Below, piece after piece: positions 12,338 through 23,740 of a stretch of DNA of 64,000 bases. Both the position numbers and the translations under genes were made by a program. Within the stretch, counting starts at the first letter, position 1, and each line of letters starts with the position of its first letter. The notes beneath the pieces are model-generated. The model was not told where the DNA came from, made no database searches, and worked only from the letters and a program-made list of their open reading frames with translations. Origin of the DNA: Sphagnum magellanicum (taxonomy: Eukaryota > Streptophyta > Sphagnopsida > Sphagnales > Sphagnaceae); contig CM038907.1 of assembly GCA_021904315.1 (NCBI GenBank), positions 23,009,223-23,073,222 on the forward strand. Reading direction: 5' to 3'.

Positions 12338-12405
12338 TCTATTATGTAACCAAATTTGGCTAAATTATTTTCTGGATGATCCCCACTTTGACTGCATGAC
12401 AAAAT
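12338..12405 (+). repeat. SINE-like family, 3' fragment
   Basis: AACCAAATTTGGCTAAATTA, then CTGGATGATCCCCA, then TGCATGACAAAATCC matches the 3' third of the SINE-like family (compare 50925-51003 on this strand, and 57352-57645 on the minus strand). The A-rich tail is missing. Confidence 0.55.
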
Positions 12406-12879
12406 CCTTTAAAGAAGCCCTGGCCGAGAAGCCCATCAGTAAGAGACTGTGCTTAGAGTTTCTTCAGCAGTGGAGAACCCCAGCTACCCAATTTGCCTTC
12501 TTCAACCATGGGCATTTCAATGCCGCATTTATGAACCCAATCATAGCAAACATTATTAGTACATTGGTGCCAAAAATGTCCGACTGAATGTGTTAGGATC
12601 TCATTCCATTGGGCTGCTGTTGTGGAATAAATGTGATAGGGGTCTCTTTGCATTAGGCTGCTGTGATCAGAGTTACACACACAGAATGGTTATTTATTTT
12701 GCTGTGTTGCAACATTCTTGTGTCATGGATGTAGTGAACGACATAGAGCATACAATGGATGTCCACAAGACTCTTACAATTTTCTTTCACGACACTAGTT
12801 CCTTCCCACATAAGTAATGGTTCCCACATTGACCATCAAGTGTTGGGCAGCTAGGGGAAGGGGACAGATACCCGCTGGA

Positions 12880-13160
12880 TATCAGCCTGGGTATATGTAT
12901 ATCCATGTTGATTGGTCAATTTTCAAAATTCCGAAATGACTGGTTTTGGTATTATATATAACCTTGGCTCCCAAGTGTTTCCAAGAGGTCAAAGAACCGG
13001 CTGAGGAATTGTCAGCCCTTTCATGAAAACCGTCGGTTCTTTGAGGAACTTTATGAAGCAACTGGTCCTCATGGTGGTCCTTTGATTCTAGACAGACTTG
13101 AAGAACAGAAATCGACAGTCCTTTGAAAATTCAAAGAACCGCCCAACAACGCTGGAATCG
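12880..13160. repeat. GAACC/GGTTC-rich dispersed repeat, copy 2
   Basis: Contains TCAAAGAACCGGC, ACCGTCGGTTCTTTGA and ATTCAAAGAACCGCCCAACA in the order seen at 5390-5500. It lies about 370 bp upstream of the SHINE-like start codon, so it may contribute promoter sequence. Confidence 0.55.
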
Positions 13161-13530
13161 ACCCTGCTGTCAGTAAAAAAAAGAATAAGTGAGCCCAGTG
13201 TGGTGAAGATGGGGATGGATCTTCGCAGCGTGATTTATTGCACGGGAAAAGGAAGCATTCACTCGATCGTGATCTTATGTATAATAATAATAAGCTAGCT
13301 AGAAGAAGGAATGATCTGTGGCGGCGGCGCTGTTTTTACCCCAATTACAGAATCAGCTGGGAGGAAGGAGTGAGCATTGTGTGTTTTCTTGCCCATGTGT
13401 TCTTTCCAAGAGTCCACAATTGCATAGGTACCACCAAGCTGCAGCAACTTTGGGACAATATTAAGACTTCCGTTGTTGTACAGAGAGCAGTTTCCTGAGA
13501 GAGAGATAACTGCTAGCGGGTTTCAAGGGT

Positions 13531-14804
13531 ATGGGACGGCCTCAGAGATACAGGGGCGTGAGACAGCGGCACTGGGGCTCTTGGGTATCGGAGATTCGTC
13601 ATCCGCTCTTGTACATTCCCTCATCCTCTCGACGTTTCCTTCCTTTAATTTCCCCGTCTCATGTCTGTCTAGCTAGCTAGCTAGCTCTCAGATCAGACTT
13701 GTCTTCTCGCTCCTGCACCAGCTTTGCAGCTACGGTCACTCCACATTGTTGTGGTATTCTCTAGTTCTGAATCACTAATGCGTTCTGAGAGCTGGGTTGT
13801 CGCTAGCTGTTGTGGAAATTCGAATATATCTCTATCACTTACATTCCGAAAGATTTTGAAATGATAGGAAGTCTGTTGTTTTGAATCCTTGGGCTGAATT
13901 TTAGCATCTAGAATTATATAACAGCTTGAGTGTCTGTTTTTTACTGCCTAATTTCATTCTCCTTTTGATCCTCTTTCCCTGCAAGCATTTGTCAGTCTTC
14001 CAATTTATGGATCAAAGCAAAAATGCCCGGCCCAACAAATTGAAGATGTAAAACCAAACTACTCGCAAACCGAATTCCTAATACTCATCATGATGCCGCG
14101 TGGGTGGATGTTGCAGGAAGACTAGAGTTTGGCTGGGAACCTTCGAAACTGCAGAGGATGCAGCACACGCCTACGACGAAGCTGCGCGACTCATATGTGG
14201 TAGCCACGCACGGACTAATTTCCCGTTGCAGGATCCTCCAAAACATGCAGCTTCTGCACACAACACTAGTAGTCCCAAATCCCAGTCAATGCTTTCCGCA
14301 ACTCTGAGTGCAAAACTTCATCGCTGGTACTTAGCATCTCAGCAGCAGGAACATCAAGCGCATGAAGTACTGCAACTGCTGCATCATGATATTGATGCCA
14401 AGCATATTAATGACACAAGAATGGAGCAGTCTCTCACGTGCCTATGCCTTGACGCCCAGCAACAATCTAACCAGCTTGGGATCTTGCAGAAACAGACAAG
14501 CAGGCAATTACCTGAAGCGAACTGGTTGCAGAGAAAAGTGGAGTTGGAAACCATGAGCTGCAATATTTCTCCACGTCCTCCTGCACTAACACATGAGGAC
14601 TGTGCACTAGAAGCTGCTACATCGACGGAGATCAGTTGCATGAACGCCGCCGAGGAAGACAAATTCGCTTCGGAGATGATCGAGGAGCTTTTAGGCCACA
14701 ACTGTGGTGGTCGGATTGAGCTTGTAATATCATCTCCTTCACTCTCTCATGATTCCATCTCCACCAACAACAACAACAACAACAACAGCTGCAAATGCGG
14801 CTAA
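13531..14804 (+). CDS. SHN: SHINE/WIN1-type AP2/ERF transcription factor
   Basis: DNA-binding nuclear factor of the SHINE clade, whose angiosperm members activate cutin and wax genes. Two exons, 13531-13610 and 14117-14804, joined across a phase-2 GT-AG intron inside the AP2 domain give 255 residues. The AP2 domain spans about residues 6-63: exon 1 carries [20 protein letters not shown], and exon 2 continues [23 protein letters not shown] and ends ARTNFP. The SHINE middle motif ([16 protein letters not shown]) is at 86-101 and the C-terminal motif [14 protein letters not shown] is near 206-219; these separate SHINE from other ERFs. The tail has seven Asn from a CAA/AAC run and ends CKCG. The start was chosen because it opens directly into the AP2 domain, as in the family. 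Target genes are inferred from the family only. Confidence 0.94.
13666..13690. repeat. CTAG microsatellite in intron 1
   Basis: A short run of CTAG units lies 55 bp into the SHINE-like gene's intron, followed by a pyrimidine-rich stretch. Confidence 0.7.
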
Positions 14805-15300
14805 GAGAATTGGAACTGCAATATTTATGAAGAGTTTATTACAACTTTGCAGCAAATTTAGTGCAATATTTCAAGTTTATTGGCCTTGCCTCAGCTTGTG
14901 TTTAGATTCATTCTAGAGTTATAGTAGCTTAAGGGATTTGGGCCCATACTAGGTAATAAATAATAGCTCTATTTTTTATATGAGGATTTTTGAAACATCA
15001 TATTTTGGCTTGTGTTGAAACTTGAGATTAGTTTATCATAGAGTTATAATAATATCTTGAAGGATTAAATTGGTTTCTTTTAGAGGATTTTTTTTGAAGA
15101 TTTGTTTTTTGCATGCATGGTGAAATATTTGAGTTTCCATACTTCGTCTTCTGCATTAAGATACTTTTTCATGTAAATGGCAAGGCCACAATGTGAAACA
15201 CCCCTTGTTAGAACTTGCAGCAAATTTTTATATAGATTCCCAGTGCAATATTTTGAGTTTATTAGAATCTGTGTGCCAAAAAATATAAGGTGCAACTTAT
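14805..15300. repeat. 3' flank of the SHINE-like gene with an internal duplication
   Basis: TTGCAGCAAATTT, then AGTGCAATATTT, then AGTTTATT occurs just after the stop codon (about 14846-14882) and again at about 15215-15262. A middle block (CTTGTGTT..A..TT.AT..TAGAGTTATA) also occurs twice, at about 14895 and 15010. This looks like a partial tandem duplication of roughly 370 bp spanning the likely 3' UTR. Confidence 0.55.
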
Positions 15301-17400
15301 TGAAATTATTATTATTTTTTAAAATTACTTAAATATAAATAGGGTGGTTATAACTTATGATGATAATGTTTTTATTATATTTTTAAATATATGTCTAGAC
15401 TATAGTATTCAAAATATGTTATTATTCTACAGGAAACTAAAGAACAAAAAATTAACATTTTGTTCTTTCCTAAAATAAATATTGCTTTTCACTTCTTTCA
15501 ACCTTCACTTCACTTCACCACTTTTTTCATTTCCAATTCCAAAGCATATTGCTCACAAAAGGCTCACAAAACAGTTAGAAAAAACTCTTTGCTGTTGTTG
15601 CATTAAAAATTGTATAAGGCTTTGCAGTTATTGAACCTACTTGGGTGCATGTAATGAACCAACTGGTATGTAGTTTTTGAACCTTCATGACCTAAGATTT
15701 CTACAAGCATTTTAAATAATATTGAGATGAGCTACAACTTGAGACCATACAATCAATGGCTTTGGTAGGTTTCTTTTCTATAAACCAAATGCTCAACATT
15801 AATTCATATCTGTTTGGTTCTCTCGCTGCTCTCTAGTTGTGAGGATAGCCCAACTTACATTGAGTAAAGCTTCAGGCTGCCCAGAAGAAATGCTGTCTCC
15901 CTGCCAATTTCCTCCTCACACCCTTACCCTCTGAACTTTGCATCACCAGCAGCAAGATCATTCTCAGATTTGGCTGTGGGAAGCTCAGGGTACAAGTGCT
16001 CCTGGTGCACCTTAGACAGAAGCAAACTCCCACACAATTGTAAGTCACAGACTGCTGGAGTAGGGTCTGAGGTTCATGCATTCATCAGTGAGCATGCCCT
16101 CCATTAACAACACACTTCGTCTCCCAAATTTGCTACTACTTCCTATTTTTCTCAAACAAGGTTAAGTTCGTTTTTTGCATTAGGATCTGTAATTTCCTTG
16201 AAGAGAGTGCAAGCCTCACCAATTTTATGAAGCTTTTCTCTATAAAGAAGCAACTAGTTTCTGTGGAACTTTTCATGTTCAAGTTGACACTAAGATCCCT
16301 CTCTTCAAGAAGGTAGGACCACTAGGATCTTGATTCTAAACGAAGTAATGTCTATATCCATATATAGCAGGATCTGCTATCATTGCTGCAATGTACACAA
16401 AAAGTGAACCTCAGTGCTGCAATAGCAGTTTAAAATATCATCTGAAACCCTGATCCCATCTCCTGAAGTAGCTGGATATCGACAACATCGACGTGGTTTG
16501 GAGAAGGTGTGCAACCCTTGACGACAGTAGACATAGTCAGAGAAAACAGGAAGAGTCTGAAGGCACGTTAATATTTTGTGAGCTGCCTGCGGTGCCCAAA
16601 AGTGTGTCTGCAAGTAAAACTCTTGAGTGAGAGCTTTGAAAGCACAACACAGAGCAACAACGGGAACTAATCCTCAAGCCACAGGGCTAATGAACTGCTT
16701 CATTCGTGAAGAATATATCCGCAAGGGGTTTTATGTGTGGCATTGCATGGTCCTACAATGCACATCCTCCTACTATTGCTTTTTGTTTGTGCAGCAGATT
16801 AGGTCATCAACAAGGACAACACGAAAAATGAAAGCTAGAACTACTGACAAATGGGTAATGCAGATGAAACTGACTTTCACTCGTTTGAAACTCCATTGCA
16901 CCACCACAATGAGAAGACAATTCTCATTGAGGAAGTGGCTGAAATGGAAGTGGTGCTAAATCCTATGATTTTCAAACGGCTTAGGGTTGAGGTTTAAACC
17001 CTAAACCCCTAAAGCTGGTAGATAGCAAGCTCACCCAGACTTGAATGCAGCACACCTTGCATTCCCCTTCTTGGAACAGTGAATGCACAGGAATCATGAG
17101 GCAGATGGGGGCAAAAACAGCGTTGCCCTCTTCTTGCGATCTGTTCCGTTAACATCAAAATCCGCTCAGAACAGCGCCGCAACTGAGTCCATGGGGATGA
17201 GCTTTACGCGCAGCAAGAACAGAAGATTAGTGTCGAAGCTACCTACAGGCTAGGTCTCACCGTATTCCATAATCACAAAAGAACCATTGAATTTGGCTCT
17301 TGAAAATATTAGCATCAAAAATAGAATTGTCAATTGTACTTATTTTTTCAAAACTCTCCAAGCCATTGGGGTTTCATGAGTTTACAATCTACTTACTTCT
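15301..17400. other. Intergenic, no gene recognised; GC-richer part at 15830-17250
   Basis: 15830-17250 is less AT-rich and has short open frames on both strands, but none matches a family I know and no exon chain could be built. It could be a decayed gene or promoter DNA. Confidence 0.4.
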
Positions 17401-17786
17401 TGTTGGAAATTGACACTGAATCAATGAGAGAATAAAGATGATAAAAACACTCATTTAAAACAAGCTCCCCACCCAACCTTAGGATCACACAAGTGTTGTT
17501 ACAAACCTGTGATCCACCCTGAGGTCTGGATTACTCTTAAATAGAATAGAAGGTGTACAGCCTTTGCAACTCTCACCTATTCTAAAAATGCATGCACAAG
17601 CACATGCACAAGGCCATCATCTCATGCATTGACATACTTCACACTAAATTTAATTAGAAATATTTAAGTAAACTTATCTAACATATCTCATAGTTCCAAA
17701 AATATGTGCATGTAACACAAATATCTCAAGTAATTATAACTTAATAAAAGTAATTGAAATACTTGGTAGGAAGTTGATATCTAACA
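17401..17786 (-). repeat. Copia 3' LTR
   Basis: 386 bp with TG...CA ends (TGTTGGAAATTGA at one edge, GATATCTAACA at the other). It aligns along its whole length with 23351-23740 and lies next to a G-rich polypurine tract on the minus strand. Confidence 0.9.
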
Positions 17787-18289
17787 CCCCCACTCAACAA
17801 ACTATCAAACTACACACTTAGTCACACTTGTCAAGTACTGGAAATATTCATGTTTGTTAACAGAAAATCCTTTGGCTAAAATACTTACAACCACATTCTG
17901 TATGTTGCAATACATCAACTTTGTAAAGTTTTTTTTAATCTTTTCTTGCACCAAATGACAATGAATTTTGCTTGCTTTTTACAAGCATGAAAAACTAGGT
18001 TTTTTGATTAAAATATACAATTTTGATTATCATTGTATATGACAATGGGTTTCATCTATGGAATATCAATGATCCCAAAAAAGGATGAAAGTCACATTAC
18101 TTGCCTTGTTGCTAGTGAACTACCACATATTCAACTTATGTTGATGAATAGCAACATAGGTTTATTTCTTGCTATTTCAGCTAATAATACAATTTCCTAA
18201 TAAAAAAAACAACATTTGATGTGGATTTGTGATCATGCATATCTACGTGGATTTTAACCCAATCTACATTACAATAGGCACACATTTGT

Positions 18290-19830
18290 GTGTCCCCGAT
18301 ATTGGGACATTAGCTTTAGTAAACATTTCTTTTGGAATGTACCTAGCCCATATTGTTTTCATCAATTCCTTGGATGGTAAACATCCCTTTTGAAATGCAC
18401 CAATTAACAACCCCTCATGTTCCTATTGGAACTTTGATTATGATTTATGTTTCAATCGAAACACACCTAACTTTAACTATCGCTTACATTTTTGTTGGAA
18501 TGCGCTTGACCCTAATTATGGTTTACATTCTCATTAAAATGTGCCTAGCCTTTGATGTTCCTTTTGGAACCTTGGCTACGACTTACATTTTCATCAAAAT
18601 ACACCTAGCCCTAACTATGGCTTATGTTCCTTTTGAAATGCACCAAGCCCTAGTATGGTTTACATTTTCATCAAGATGTGTTAGGCCTTTCATGTTCCGT
18701 CTAAAACCCTAACTATAGCTTACATTTTCGTCAAAGTGCACGTAACCTTAACTATGGCTTATGTTTTTTTTGAAACGTGCCTAGTCCAAACTATCATTTA
18801 AATTCTCATTAAAATGCACCTTGCACTTCATGTTCCTTTCAAAACCAAAACTATGCCTTGCATTTCCATCAAAATGCATATAGCCTTGGCTATGGTTTAT
18901 GTTTTTTTTTACATGTGCCTAGCCTCAATTATGGTTTGCATTATTTTTAAAATGCAATTGGTTTTTCATGTTCCTTTTGACAGTCTAGCTATAGTTTATG
19001 TTTTTGTCAAAATACACCTAGCCTTAACTATGGCTTACTTTCCTTTGGCTAGAATGTGCTTGGGTGCAATCATGGTAACATGTACCACAACAAGTGTAAC
19101 CAATGCTTGATGTTCCATGTTATTGAAAATGTAATTTATTTTCATGGTGAAATTGTAGGATTTACTTATATAATAACATTCAAAATATATTATGGGAACT
19201 TGTGAATAAATTTGAAATTAATCAAATGAATAAAAAATATGAAAAAAAAATAACTAGTGTTTTGCAGTAATAAAACGACATGTTTAATAACTTGAATTTT
19301 TATTTAAATGACATATTTTTGACAAATTTTTAATGCAAGCCTTATCAAAATATTATAACAAAAATTATCATGATTTTTAAAGATTTTTTCTAAGACTTTT
19401 TGTGGAATATTCTAAGAATAAAACAATCCAAAAAGTAGTCTCAAAAGGGTGGGTGTGGCTCATGTTATCTCTTTGCATTCACTTCCCCTTTTAAATTCCT
19501 TTTGAAACTTTAATTATGGTTTACATTTGCATCAAATTGCACCTAGCCCTAGCTATGGTCTACAATTTTTTCAAAATGCACCTAGCCTCAACTATGGCTT
19601 ACATTTTCATCAAAATGTGTTTGGCCCTTCATGTTCCTTTTGAAACCCTAACTATGACTTACGATTCCATTGAAACAAGCCTAGCCTTGGCTATGGCTTA
19701 CATTCCTTTTGAAATGTGCTTAGCCATGGCTACAATTTTTTTAAAAATAGAATGCACCTTGCCCATAATAACATCCTTGATGTTTTTTTTGAACCATTTA
19801 CCAAAATTTATTATGCCTTTCTTATAAAAA
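18290..19830. repeat. Degenerate 39-bp tandem repeat blocks inserted in the Copia element
   Basis: Two blocks (about 18290-19100 and 19490-19830) are built of degenerate units of about 39 bp or multiples, of the type TGGCTTACATTTTCATCAAA then ATGCACCTAGCCCTAACTA. They are separated by about 390 bp of plain AT-rich DNA. Because 39 is divisible by three, open frames give a 13-residue periodic peptide (for example MAYIFIKMCLAL). The blocks lie between two recognisable pieces of the Copia RNase H region, so they entered after the element landed or were carried by it. I do not regard the periodic frames as genes. Confidence 0.75.
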
Positions 19831-22800
19831 AAAATCAGTTTCACTGCAATCTATTGTAATTACCTAAGATTAACCTTAAACTAGTTTGCAACCCTCACTA
19901 CATATGTAATATCAAGTCTTGTGCATACCATTGCATACATGAGACTTTCAATAACATTTTGAATTGGGATAGCATGCATTGCTTCCAAATCTACATCATT
20001 TTGAAGACCTACATCCTTTGAAAACTTACAATTGGTCATTAAGGAAATTTGTATTGCTTATTTTTAATCGTTCCAAATTGCTTCAATATACCTCCAATGT
20101 ATTTTCATTGGTTCAAACAAATCATTTAATCTTCTTGAACACAATTTATTTGTATCCTCAAACAATACTAAGTTTCACCTAAATCCACCATTTCAAAATA
20201 ATTCGCAAGATTATCCTTCATTTTTTTCAACAAAGTCAAATTATTAAAGACTAAAATCAGATCACCAACATACAAAGTCATGATCACATAAAAAAATTCT
20301 TGAACTTTCGTAAAACAAACATTGTGGTCAACAAAACCCTTTTTAAACTCCTGGAAAAAGAAATATGCATTAATCTTATGGTTCCATTCACAGAGAAATT
20401 GCTTCAAACCATACAAGGATTTTTGAAGCTTACATACCATATTTTTCTTACCCTTGACCACAAAACCTTTTGGTTATTGCATATATATCTCCTTTGAAAG
20501 ATCTCCATTTAGAAAGGTAGTTTTAACATTCATTTGATGCACTTTGAAATCTCTGAAATCTTTAATGGTTGCAATTACAAGCATGATTCAAATTGATTCC
20601 ATTCATGCAACATGAGAAAGGTTTCATTGAAATCAATACCTTCAACTTGTGTAAATCCCCTGGCTACCAAACAAACCTTGTGATTTGCCACAAAACTATC
20701 AACATTATATTTTATCTTTAAAAATCCCTTGGCAACTTATTAGTTTGCAACCAAATGGAAAAGTAGTAAATATCCAAGTTTTATTGTCTTGTAAGGACTA
20801 AAACTCAAAATCCATAGCCTTTTTCCAAAGTTATGAATCATCACCATTTAAAGCCTCCACAAAAGAATGGGGTTCATCAACATCAATAGAAAAAAACACA
20901 TGAAGGATTTAAGTCTTCCTCAACAATTGTTAGATTTTATTACACTTGTTGAGGAATTTTTTCATCCTCCATCTTAATTTTTGATTTAGTACCATTTGTT
21001 CTAATTTTGAATCCAACTTTGAAACCATTATTTCCTTGTTTATTTCTTTTGATTCATCAAAAACAACATCATGATTGATGATAACATATTGGCTTATAGG
21101 GTTGTACAATTTTTACTTCTTAATTTTTTCACAATGGCCAATGAATATGCATTTGACACCTTTGGAATTCAATTTTGTCTTTGTTTCTTTTGGCACATGA
21201 GCAAATGCAACACAACCAAAAACACACAAATCACTTATGGAAGATTCACACCAAACCATTTATGGTGTCATGCTAGAAATTGTTTTGGTAGAAATTTGAT
21301 TTTAGATAGATGTTGTAGTTGCCACTACTTTTGCTTAGAATCTATGATCTAGTTTTATATGTTGTAGCATACATCACGCACTTTCAACAAGTGTTTATTT
21401 ATTCCTTTCAATTATACCATTTTATTCTAGTGTATACGGAATGGTTATTTACTTCATAATTTCATTTTCCTTGCACATAATGCATTGAAATTCTTAAAAT
21501 TATACTCCCCACTCCATCACATTTAAGCTCCTTGATTTTCTTTCCAATTTGTTTTTTTGCCAAAGCTTTGAAAACCTTAAGCTTGTCAAGCACATGAAAT
21601 TTAATCTTCATGGTATAAAGATATGTTCTCTTAAATAAATCATGAATGAAGGTTAAAAAATATTTTGCCCTTTAATGAAATGTTATTACATGGGACCACA
21701 TAGGTCTATGTGCACAATCCCAAGAATTTCCTTAGCACAAGAACCCCCCCCATTCAAAGGAAATGGGGTATGATGGTGTTTACCATACACACATCCATTG
21801 TAAAAATTCCAATCATGACCTCCATTGAAATCCATACCTTCAACAAGGTTATTTCTATCCATGGTTGTTAAAGATTGTTGCATAGAAACATGTCCAAATT
21901 TCTAATGCCACAAGTCATTGCTCTTAATCTTGGTGCTACATTCTACAACCAAGGATTGAACAACTTTAACCATTTTATAGCCTTCCTTCTTGAATAGCTT
22001 CAACAATCATTCCAACTTTAAATCATAAGATTTCAACCAACATTTGGTGGTTTCAAATTCCACCTTGAAGCCTTGTTCTATTAATTGAATAATTGATAAT
22101 AGATTTTTTGCCAACTTTGGAACATATAACACATCTCCAATACACTTGGAAATCCCATTTAGCAAGTTGAAGACAATATTGTCTTTCCCACATACATCAA
22201 GCATACTATTATCTCTGAGATCTATTTTGTGACTCAAAGTTTACTCTTCAAAAATTGAAAATATTTCCTTGTAAAAGTTTAGATGTTGTGAAATTCTAGA
22301 ATAAAAAAACCATGCATCCTTGCAAATTTTTGAAATAGATATAACAATCACAAAAGTTTTGTTTTGTTTGTTATGGTTACTTGTAAAAAATGATTAAATT
22401 TGTTCTTCCAATCTTATTTCTTTTTGTGACATTCTTTTGCAAAATGGCCCTTGGTGCCATAATTGTAACAAGTTCTTTTCTTCTTCTACTTCTCATTCTT
22501 AAATTTATAACCATTTCAAACTTCCCAGAAACTCCCTTAACAGTTAGTGCTTCATGTCTTGTACCATGGTTAAACTACAATTCTTACTTATATCCCAATT
22601 TGTTTTTGCAACAATTGTCCACATACTAACTCCATAGACAATTGACTAGTGTGGGTATTAAGTGAAGCCACAAGGCTATGGAAAGATAATGGCATACTCC
22701 CTAAAAGTGTGAATGCCAAATCTTCATTAGAAATTTAATGATCAATGTTTGTTAATTTATTTGCAATCACCCAAACTTGTCAATATGAACTTGCACCAAG

Positions 22801-23350
22801 GTGCCTTCCTCCATCTTAAGATTATAAAGCTCTTAATCTAGTTATAATTTTTTTGCCAACATGTAAACTTTTTTCAAATGTTGTATAAAAATTGTATAAT
22901 GCATATTTTGCAATTTCTCCATGTGCTACATGATGTAACAAAAAATCAAAAACATTTAGGATAATTGTTCCATGAGCTAATTTGTCCTTCTTTATGAACA
23001 AACAATGTTCAAGAGTGACTCCTTTAGAAACAAGATCTTTCCAAATTCAACTTATAGTGGTAATAATTCTCTTAAAAGGAATCCCATAAATCTTTCTCAT
23101 GCATGAGAAATTTCATCTTCATCTTCCATATATGAAAGTTATTTCCATTCAACTTCTCAATATTTTGAGCATTAAAAGTGGATGCCACAATTTGAATAGA
23201 ACAATGCCAAAAAACAAAACACCTGAAACTTTGAAACTTTTAGCAAAATGCTAGGAAAACAAAACACACCCAATGTTTCAAAACTTTCAAGAATTGTAGA
23301 AAACAACTTCAATCTCTCATTCCTTGAAAAGCAACCATGTTCTAATACCA

Positions 23351-23740
23351 TGTTGGAAATTGATAACACATCAATGAAAGAATAAAAATGATAAAAACAT
23401 TAATTTACAACAAGCTCTCCAACCAACCTTAGGATCACACAAATGTTGCTACAAACTTGTGATCCACCCTTGAACTCTAGCCTACTCTTGAATAGGAGGT
23501 GAACACCCCCATGCAGATGTTACCTACCCTTGAAGTGCATGCACAAACACATACACAAGGCCATCATGCCATGTATTGAGATATTTCACATTAAACTTAA
23601 ATTATTAAAGATATTTAAGTAAACTTAGGTCTAACATATTTCATAGTCCCAAAAGTATGTGCATGTAACACAAATATTTTGAATAACTATAACTTGGTAA
23701 AAATAATTTAAGTAACTTTGTAGGAAGGTGATATCCAACA
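23351..23740 (-). repeat. Copia 5' LTR
   Basis: 390 bp, TGTTGGAAATTGA to GATATCCAACA, matching the left LTR. The initiator-tRNA-Met-type primer-binding site abuts it at about 23335-23350. Confidence 0.9.

Larger units (their letters stand above)
17401..23740 (-). mobile_element. Ty1/copia LTR retrotransposon, decayed, near full length
   Basis: The element reads on the minus strand. It has two LTRs (17401-17786 and 23351-23740), a primer-binding site just inside the right LTR that matches initiator tRNA-Met (TGGTATTAGAACATGG), and a G-rich polypurine tract just inside the left LTR. Flanks CTTCT and CTTAT suggest an imperfect 5-bp target duplication. Between the LTRs, from right to left, are remnants of gag, the gag-preintegrase/integrase region (about 21680-22240), reverse transcriptase (about 20160-21060) and RNase H (about 19830-20000 and 17930-18290). 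A tandem-repeat block is inserted within the RNase H part. The coding region is broken in many places. By eye the LTRs are about 85% identical, so the insertion is old. Confidence 0.9.

Noticed and set aside
15872-16959. Short open frames in GC-richer DNA downstream of the SHINE-like gene
   Set aside because: No family resemblance, no exon chain with matching phases on either strand.
18353-19827. Three open frames of about 100-120 codons with repeated hydrophobic peptides, looking like a membrane-protein family
   Set aside because: They are the 39-bp repeat read in frame, lie inside a decayed Copia element and have no sequence between units that is not repeat.
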